Assembly (NCBI RefSeq): GCF_020215705.1
Contig: NZ_JAIWNB010000008.1
Location: 62,001 to 126,000 of the forward strand
Origin: Nonomuraea aurantiaca
GTDB lineage: Bacteria; Actinomycetota; Actinomycetes; Streptosporangiales; Streptosporangiaceae
Direction of reading: 5' to 3'
Length of the DNA: 64,000 bases
This document shows positions 59,178-64,000 of this stretch, one piece after another; positions within the stretch are counted from its first letter, which is position 1; each line of letters begins with the position of its first letter. The position numbers and the translations under genes are program-made. The notes under the pieces were generated by a model. That model made no database searches and was not told where the DNA came from. It worked only from the letters and a program-made list of their open reading frames with translations.

Positions 59178-60106
59178 TCCACCAACGTCCGGCCCGTCAG
59201 ATGAAGGAACACATCCTCCAACGACGAACGACGCACCAGCACACTGGAAGGCACCAGCCCACGCCGATGCACCTCCGACACCGCCGCGTCACCATCCTTC
59301 GCATACACCAAGATCCGATCCGGCAGCACATCCACCCGATCACCGATCCCGGCCAGCGGCGCCACGAAATCCGCCAGCTCCCGCCCACCGAAGCGCACCT
59401 CCACCACCTCGGGCGAGGAATGGGCCTCGATCAGCGAACGCGGCGACCCCTCGGCCACGATCCGCCCGCCGTCCATCACCACCAGCCGATCGCACAACTG
59501 CTCGGCCTCATCCATGTAGTGCGTGGTCAGCACCAGCGTCACACCCCGCTGCTTCAACCGGAACAACCGCTCCCACAGCAGATGACGCGCCTGCGGATCC
59601 AACCCCGTCGTCGGCTCGTCCAGCAGCACCAGATCCGGCTCGTTCACCATCGCCCGCGCGATCGTCAGCCGCCGCTTCATCCCGCCCGACAGCGGCTCCA
59701 CCCGGCTCAAGGCCCGATCACTCAGCTGCGCGAACTCCAGCAGCTCCTCGGCGCGGGCCCGCGCCTGCGCCCGCGACAACCCGAAATAACGGGCATACGT
59801 CGTCAAATTCTCGCGAACCGTCAGATCGGGATCCAAGTTATCCAACTGCGGGCAGACACCCAGCCGCCCCCGAATCCGCGGCCCCTCCCGCACCGGATCA
59901 AGCCCGAAAATCCGCAGCTCACCCGCCGACGGCATCGACACGCAACTGATCATCCGCATCGTCGACGACTTACCCGCCCCATTGGGACCCAGGAACCCGA
60001 ACGCCTCACCAGGCGCCACGTCGATATCGATCCCGTCGACCGCGACGAAATCCCCAAAACGCTTCACCAGCCCACGCGCGCGGACCAGCGGCTGCTCACC
60101 AGACAC
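59174..60106 (-). CDS. ABC exporter ATP-binding protein, DrrA/NodI-like
   Basis: 310 residues from GTG 60106. Walker A GPNGAGKSST, Q-loop GVCPQLDNLDPDLTV, signature PLSGGMKRRLTIA, Walker B LVLLDEPTTGLD and switch THYMDEAEQ. The RLGVCPQLDNLDPDLTVRENL stretch is that of NodI/CcmA-like drug exporters. The GTG is chosen because the domain begins just after it (SGEQPLVRARGLVKRFGDF) although longer in-frame starts reach 60163. It is the first gene of a three-gene exporter and lies divergent from the SnoaL-like gene across 65 bases. Confidence 0.93.
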   Translation of the reverse strand: MSGEQPLVRARGLVKRFGDFVAVDGIDIDVAPGEAFGFLGPNGAGKSSTMRMISCVSMPSAGELRIFGLDPVREGPRIRGRLGVCPQLDNLDPDLTVRENLTTYARYFGLSRAQARARAEELLEFAQLSDRALSRVEPLSGGMKRRLTIARAMVNEPDLVLLDEPTTGLDPQARHLLWERLFRLKQRGVTLVLTTHYMDEAEQLCDRLVVMDGGRIVAEGSPRSLIEAHSSPEVVEVRFGGRELADFVAPLAGIGDRVDVLPDRILVYAKDGDAAVSEVHRRGLVPSSVLVRRSSLEDVFLHLTGRTLVE

Positions 60107-60171
60107 GAGCTCAGACCATAACCAACGCCACCGACAGAATCGACCGGTTAAACGCCGCCACACTGAGACCC

Positions 60172-60546
60172 ATGAACACCCGAGCAGCCGCCCAGCGCTT
60201 CGCCGACACCTGGCAACAGGGCTGGACCCACCACGACACCGACCGCATCGTCACCCTCTACCACCACGACGCGGTCCACACCTCCATGCCCTTCCGGCCA
60301 CCACACCGGGGGAGAGGCGCCATAGCGGACTACATCCGCTGGTCCTTCAGCACCGAAACCGCACCGCACGTCACCTTCGCCACCCCCATCGTGGACGGCG
60401 ACCAGGCGGTCATCGAATTCCGCGTCCACGCCACCGACGACGGCACACCCATCACCCTCGCGGGCTGCGTCATCGCCCGCTTCGACTCCGACGGCCTCGC
60501 CGTACAGACCCGCGACTACTGGCACACCACACAAGGCCACGTATGA
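60172..60546 (+). CDS. SnoaL-like nuclear transport factor 2 family protein
   Basis: 124 residues of the cone-shaped NTF2/SnoaL fold: RFADTWQQGWTHHDTDRIVTLYHHDAVHTSMPF, RGRGAIADYIRWSFS, VDGDQAVIEFRVHATDD and CVIARFDSDGLAVQTRDYWHTTQGH. Members are small-molecule isomerases, dehydratases or binding proteins. It is divergent from the ABC exporter operon and could act on the exporter substrate, but that is inference. ATG start. Confidence 0.85.
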   Translation: MNTRAAAQRFADTWQQGWTHHDTDRIVTLYHHDAVHTSMPFRPPHRGRGAIADYIRWSFSTETAPHVTFATPIVDGDQAVIEFRVHATDDGTPITLAGCVIARFDSDGLAVQTRDYWHTTQGHV

Positions 60547-60636
60547 CCATCCACAAGAAAGCGGTCAGCCCACATACGCGACAAAACCACTACAACCCGG
60601 ACCAGGGTCCCCACCCCGGCACCGGCACACAACCGA

Positions 60637-60900
60637 TCAGCCCGCCACCCGCGCCCGCGCCGGACCGGCGACAGGAGCCAGGGAAGGCGCAGGCGCCATC
60701 GGGGGAGCGGCCGGCACAACCGGGGCCGAAGGACGCGTCATCTGCTGCGTCCGCTCCATCTCGGCCCGCCGTTCGGCGCAACCACCTCCGCAGTAACCGT
60801 TCGTCACAATCAGACGACCCCGCAGTGTCGTGTAGGACTCCCGGCCCGTAGCGGGCAGAACTCCCTGACACACCGGACATAACACCGACTGGTTCCCCAC
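60637..60900 (-). CDS. Small zinc-ribbon-like protein with Ala/Pro-rich tail
   Basis: 87 residues from GTG 60900, with GAGGAG just upstream on the coding strand. LCPVCQGVL and YCGGGCAERR provide four cysteines (C-x2-C and C-x3-C), consistent with a zinc ribbon. A short helix (RRAEMERTQQMTR) and a low-complexity Ala/Pro tail follow. No function is recognised. The stop is 90 bases from the convergent SnoaL-like gene. The 364 bases after its start to 61264 hold an inverted repeat CATTACGG/CCGTAATG (61000-61024) and no other gene. Confidence 0.6.
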   Translation of the reverse strand: MGNQSVLCPVCQGVLPATGRESYTTLRGRLIVTNGYCGGGCAERRAEMERTQQMTRPSAPVVPAAPPMAPAPSLAPVAGPARARVAG

Positions 60901-60999
60901 GTGCTGCTCCTCTCGCGGCGCGATAGCAGATTTCCCACCCTAAGGCGATCCAGCCAGCAAGGACAGTGAATCAACCGAAGGTCAACCCATCGGTCAGAG

Positions 61000-61024
61000 C
61001 ATTACGGCCTCACGCACCGTAATG
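61000..61024. repeat. Inverted repeat in the 60901-61264 spacer
   Basis: CATTACGG (61000-61007) and CCGTAATG (61017-61024) are perfectly complementary around a 9-base loop. The spacer otherwise has no supported coding sequence. Operator or weak hairpin; the gene it might control is not clear. Confidence 0.4.
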
Positions 61025-61264
61025 ATCAAGAAGCGCGCCGACCCACCGGAGGCGGCCGTCACCTCCTGTAACACCCCCTGGCCAGACCCCGCCGACCACC
61101 GATCGGCGGGGCGGCGGCCGGGGTGACGAACGTCACTATGCGCATACGCCGATCCACCCCGAGTCAGGACCCCTCTCGAAGAGCGCTACTTGACATAATG
61201 TTCATTATCAAGCAATCAGACATATCCCGCGCACGTCATCTTCTCGCCACCTACGCTGAGAAAT

Positions 61265-61366
61265 ATGGTCAACATAGGACCCGTAGAGCTGCTCGTCTTC
61301 GCCGCGATCATCGTCGTGATCGCGATTATCGCCTTCATCGTCATCCGGGCGGCTTCTCGCCGCTGA
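61265..61366 (+). CDS. 33-residue single-span membrane peptide
   Basis: A short frame starting at ATG 61265: MVNIGPVELLVFAAIIVVI is followed by a hydrophobic continuation and the basic end IRAASRR. The N-terminus resembles that of TatA-like proteins (NIGPxELL) but the amphipathic helix is missing. A weak GAGA precedes the ATG. It could be a small stand-alone membrane protein or a TatA relic. It lies 32 bases before another small membrane protein gene, so the two may be co-transcribed. Confidence 0.5.
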   Translation: MVNIGPVELLVFAAIIVVIAIIAFIVIRAASRR

Positions 61367-61397
61367 TCTCCGGCGCGAGCGGCGTTACGATCGAGAG

Positions 61398-61652
61398 ATG
61401 CACAGCCTGGCGATCTCCACCGCGGGTCTCGTCGCGCTCACCGCCGTCGTCACCGCCCTGGCCATCTACCTGATCATCCTGGCCGTCCGGCTGACCAGGA
61501 ACCCCCGCAACCGCCCCACCCCCAGCCCCGACCTCGTCGACCAGGCGCGCGAGATGAAGGCTCTCGGCCAGCTTCAGGAGGCCGTCTTCCTCGTACGCGG
61601 CGAGACGGGCATGAGCCAGCGCGCCGCTGCCCGCTTCGTCAACCGCCTCTAA
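61398..61652 (+). CDS. Small membrane protein with L7/L12-like C-terminal helix motif
   Basis: 84 residues: ISTAGLVALTAVVTALAIYLIILAVRLTR is one strong transmembrane helix; after a Pro-rich linker, DLVDQAREMKALGQLQEAVFLVRGETGMSQRAAARFVNRL resembles the C-terminal helix-turn-helix of ribosomal protein L7/L12 (a small domain widely reused in short actinobacterial proteins). The stop is followed 12 bases later by a perfect 20-base hairpin. Function unknown. Confidence 0.7.
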   Translation: MHSLAISTAGLVALTAVVTALAIYLIILAVRLTRNPRNRPTPSPDLVDQAREMKALGQLQEAVFLVRGETGMSQRAAARFVNRL

Positions 61653-61663
61653 ATCACCCGAAA

Positions 61664-61709
61664 GTATGCGATACCAGACAGAAGCGGGATTCTGTCTGGT
61701 ATCGCATAC
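61664..61709 (+). terminator. Perfect 20-base stem terminator
   Basis: GTATGCGATACCAGACAGAA (61664-61683) pairs perfectly with the segment 61690-61709 around a 6-base loop (GCGGGA). It lies between the 3' ends of the small membrane protein gene (plus) and the methyltransferase relic (minus), so it can act in both directions. Confidence 0.8.
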
Positions 61710-61734
61710 AGAGCAGTCTCTAGCGGGGTTTGTC

Positions 61735-62322
61735 TCAGATCAGTGCGCAGCGACGCAGCAGCAGGCGGCGGAACCGGGATCCGGGCAGCACCTGCCGCGC
61801 CACCTGCGCAATCTCGGCCCACGGCGCCACCGGGCCCATGGCGGGCATCCCCGCACCGCTCTTATGACGCGCGAGACGGCCTGACCGGCGAGCCTGACGC
61901 CCCAGTCCAGGGCCGAGCGGTCCCTGCCCAGCCTGATCGCCGCCAGAGGCCCGCCGGCCGGCGGGCCTGCGCGCCGAAGGCCTGCCGGTGGTCGGTGTGA
62001 TGGACGACGGCGATGGGCGGCGCTGACCAGGCTGTGCGCGTGCGCGGGCAGGTGGTCGCCGAGGTAGCCGGCTCGCCGGAAGGTGACGTTGGGCAGGTGG
62101 CGGCTCTGCTCGCGGGCCGTGCGGATCGCCTCGGGTGAGCGGCCCACGCCCGTCACAGCCGGCAGGCGGGCGGTCAGCTTGCGGGCCAGCAGGCCGTCGC
62201 CGCATCCGACGTCCAGGGCGTGCGCGCAGCCGTCGGGTACGGCCCGCAGGACGAGGCGCTGGTAGTGGACGTTGTGGTGCCAGTAGGGCTCGGGCACCGG
62301 GTCACGGTAGCCGGTGAAGTTG
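61735..62322 (-). pseudogene. Decayed SAM-dependent methyltransferase
   Basis: The start is recognisable in one frame: PYWHHNVHYQRLVLRAVP, LDVGCGDGLLARKLTARLP (SAM-binding motif I), GVGRSPEAIRTAREQ. After about 62060 the continuation shifts between frames: IAVVHHTDHRQAF in one, LAAIRLGRDRSALDWGVRLAGQAV in another, and EIAQVARQVLPGSRFRRLLLRRCALI at the end in a third. At least two indels are required, so no full protein can be made. It is a class I methyltransferase relic of unknown original substrate. Confidence 0.8.
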
Positions 62323-62713
62323 GGTCTCTTTTGTGACGGGCCAGAAAGCCGCGGCGCCAGGGCCGGAATCCCGCGAGGTGCCGCAAGTGTCAGGCGGGGT
62401 TTCGGTCGCGAGGCGGGCTCGGCTTCCGGGGCGTAGTAGGGGGCTTCGGAGCCTCTCCCCCACATACGATCCCGACAAAGCGGATCATTTGGGGCTGGTC
62501 CGGGCGGATTTTTGCGGAGATGTGTCATCAGCACTTGCAGGTTCATGTCAGCATCGATGGCATGTACGGGCTATATGGGACTGCCGTAAACATGTGGGAC
62601 CGGTGGGGTCACCCGCGCCCACGTGTGCCCGGCTGAGCCGGCCCCTCTCCCCCGGGCCCGCGCAGGGCGAGCCCCCGTCACCTTCGAACGATCCGCCTGA
62701 AAGAAGTTCTCCG
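62323..62713. other. Spacer without a supported gene before hypX
   Basis: The sequence is GC-rich with no recognised domain. It may hold the hypX promoter: the 40 bases before the TTG start contain AAAGAAG as a weak ribosome-binding site. Part of the frame in 62323-62546 is open on the minus strand but only extends the methyltransferase relic into unconserved sequence. Confidence 0.5.
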
Positions 62714-64000
62714 TTGCGTATTCTGCTGCTCTGCTCCTCCTTCAACGGCCTGACCCAGCGCGCCTGGCTGGAACTGCGCCGGGCCGGTCACGACGTCACC
62801 GTCGAGCTGGCCGTCTCGGAGCAGGTGATGCTGGAGGCGGCCCAGCTGGCCAAACCCGACCTGATCATCTGCCCGTTCCTGAAGGAGAAGGTCCCGGCCC
62901 TGCTGTGGCAGAACCACCGGACGATCATCATTCACCCCGGGCCGCCCGGCGACCGGGGCCCGTCCTCGCTGGACTGGGCGATCGCCGACGCCGAGCCGGA
63001 GTGGGGCGTGACGGCGCTGCAGGCGGTGGAGGAGATGGACGCGGGGCCGATCTGGGGGTTCCGGACGTTCGCGATGCCGGCCGAGCCGCCGCGCAAGTCG
63101 GCCCTCTACAACGGGCCGGTGGCCGATGCGGCGGTGGAGCTGGTGGTGGAGGTGGCGGCCAAGGCGATGGACGCGGCGTTCGTGCCGGTGCCGCTGGATT
63201 ATCGTTCGCCGCTGGTGCGGGGGCGGTTGCGGCCGGCGATGCGGCATGGCGACCGGGAGTTCTCCTGGTCGGAGCCGACGGACGCGGTGCTGCGCCGAGT
63301 GCGTTCGGCGGATGGGGCGCCGGGCGGGCGGGTGCTGCTGGAGGGGCGGATGATGCGGGTGTTCGATGTGTATCGGGGTCCGGTGGTGGTGGGGACGCCG
63401 GGGTCGGTGGTGGCGCGGCGTGAGGGCGCGGTGCTGGTGCACACCGGTGATGGCACGGTGTGGGTGGGGCATCTGCGGGAGGAGGAGCCGGGGGCGATCA
63501 AGCTGCCGGCGGCGTTGGTGCTGGGTGATCGGGTGGCGGGGCTGGAGGAGCGGCCGGGTTACAGCGAGGTGACCTATGACCGTAGTGACGTGGTGGGGGT
63601 GGTGAGTTTCGACTTCTACAACGGCGCGATGTCGACTGAGCAGTGCCGGCGGCTGGCGTCGGCGTTGCGGTACGCGGCGGCGCAGGACACGCGGGTGCTG
63701 GTGGTGCGGGGTGGTGAGGTGTTCTCCAACGGCATCCATCTGAACGTGATCGAGGCGGCGCGTCATCCGGAGCTGGAGGCGTGGATGAACATCAACGCGA
63801 TCAACCAGGTGTGTCGTGAGGTGATCGAGTGTACGGGGCAGCTGGTGGTGACGTCGGTGGGCGGTAACGCGGGTGCCGGCGGGGTGATGATGGGGCTGGG
63901 CGCGGATCGGGTGCTGGTGCGTGAGGGTGTGGTGTTGAATCCGCATTATCGGACGATGGGGTTGTTCGGGTCGGAGTTCTGGACGTACGTGCTGCCTCGG
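62714..64000 (+). CDS. hypX: HypX/HoxX hydrogenase maturation protein, 3'-truncated by window edge
   Basis: At least 429 residues without a stop to the window end. N-terminal formyltransferase domain: ILLLCSSFNGLTQRAWLEL, ICPFLKEKVP, HPGPPGDRGPSSLDWAI, EWGVTALQAVEEMDAGPIWG. Then an enoyl-CoA-hydratase-like domain from about 295: VVSFDFYNGAMSTEQCRRL, LVVRGGEVFSNGIHLN, GGNAGAGGVMMGLGAD, NPHYRTMGLFGSEFWTYVLPR. HypX splits formyl-tetrahydrofolate to deliver the CO ligand of the [NiFe]-hydrogenase active site under aerobic conditions. TTG start at 62714 with weak AAGAAG. Other hydrogenase genes are expected beyond the right edge. Confidence 0.9.
   Translation, partial: MRILLLCSSFNGLTQRAWLELRRAGHDVTVELAVSEQVMLEAAQLAKPDLIICPFLKEKVPALLWQNHRTIIIHPGPPGDRGPSSLDWAIADAEPEWGVTALQAVEEMDAGPIWGFRTFAMPAEPPRKSALYNGPVADAAVELVVEVAAKAMDAAFVPVPLDYRSPLVRGRLRPAMRHGDREFSWSEPTDAVLRRVRSADGAPGGRVLLEGRMMRVFDVYRGPVVVGTPGSVVARREGAVLVHTGDGTVWVGHLREEEPGAIKLPAALVLGDRVAGLEERPGYSEVTYDRSDVVGVVSFDFYNGAMSTEQCRRLASALRYAAAQDTRVLVVRGGEVFSNGIHLNVIEAARHPELEAWMNINAINQVCREVIECTGQLVVTSVGGNAGAGGVMMGLGADRVLVREGVVLNPHYRTMGLFGSEFWTYVLPR

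Noticed and set aside
1..64000. CRISPR arrays, tRNA and rRNA genes
   Set aside because: No regular repeat-spacer pattern, no cloverleaf with the expected arms and no rRNA-like segment was seen by reading both strands.

Overview
The window is high-GC actinomycete DNA with dense genes, many GTG/TTG starts and many start/stop overlaps. A CU044_5270-type protein at the left edge, the number of ECF sigma factors and the AfsR/SARP, P450 and DrrAB-like genes suggest a Streptosporangiales-like soil actinomycete (inference). It reads as an accessory region rather than a housekeeping core: regulators, small-molecule enzymes, exporters, secreted hydrolases and at least six decayed gene remnants. I see no rRNA, tRNA, CRISPR array or intact insertion sequence.

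Layout. 0-5 kb: end of a CU044_5270-like gene, then a mosaic relic of an RNA-repair locus (RNA ligase, HD-ATPase tail and eukaryote-like poly(A) polymerase pieces), a RibD/DHFR-like reductase, a GNAT, a TetR and a PPOX-fold flavin protein. 5-9 kb: YciI plus ECF42 sigma factor, an alpha/beta hydrolase and an AlkZ-like DNA glycosylase. 9-16 kb: serine hydrolase, aldo/keto reductase with a divergent HTH regulator, then an ECF41 unit (FAD oxidoreductase, carboxymuconolactone decarboxylase-like protein, sigma factor) with mirror-image candidate ECF promoters. 16-21 kb: three TetR genes (one frameshifted), quinone oxidoreductase, PP2C-like protein and secreted lipase. 21-25.7 kb: tandem P-loop protein, DoxX-like protein, SBP56 methanethiol-oxidase-like protein with a coupled membrane protein, and a second ECF41 sigma factor. 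25.7-33.2 kb: orphan histidine kinase, giant AfsR-type regulator, DrrAB-type exporter and a P450; the exporter and P450 have near-identical promoters arranged as mirror images.

33-41.7 kb: broken pstS, Tat-lipoprotein propeller, CTP-synthase-like amidotransferase, LysR, an AfsR relic, a beta-lactamase-family hydrolase coupled to a copper-amine-oxidase-like protein, and small secreted proteins. 41.8-51 kb: RecD2 helicase, L,D-transpeptidase, EF-hand/cupin pair, Fe(II)/2OG oxygenase, second P450, Rv2578c-type radical SAM protein, SMR transporter, GNAT and DUF952. 52-56 kb: secreted subtilase and a secreted protein ending in a prokaryotic phospholipase A2 domain. 56-61.7 kb: AT-richer gap, DUF1062 protein, three-gene ABC exporter, SnoaL-like protein and small zinc-ribbon and membrane proteins. 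The right edge holds a decayed methyltransferase and the 5' part of hypX, an aerobic [NiFe]-hydrogenase CO-ligand maturation gene, so a hydrogenase cluster may lie beyond the window.

The strongest candidates for follow-up are the mirrored promoter pair at 31.8-31.95 kb, the ECF41 promoter set at 14.5 and 24.7 kb, the RNA-repair relic at 1-2.26 kb, the tandem P-loop protein, the phospholipase fusion and the Cys-module secreted protein. Domain calls come from motif reading without database searches.
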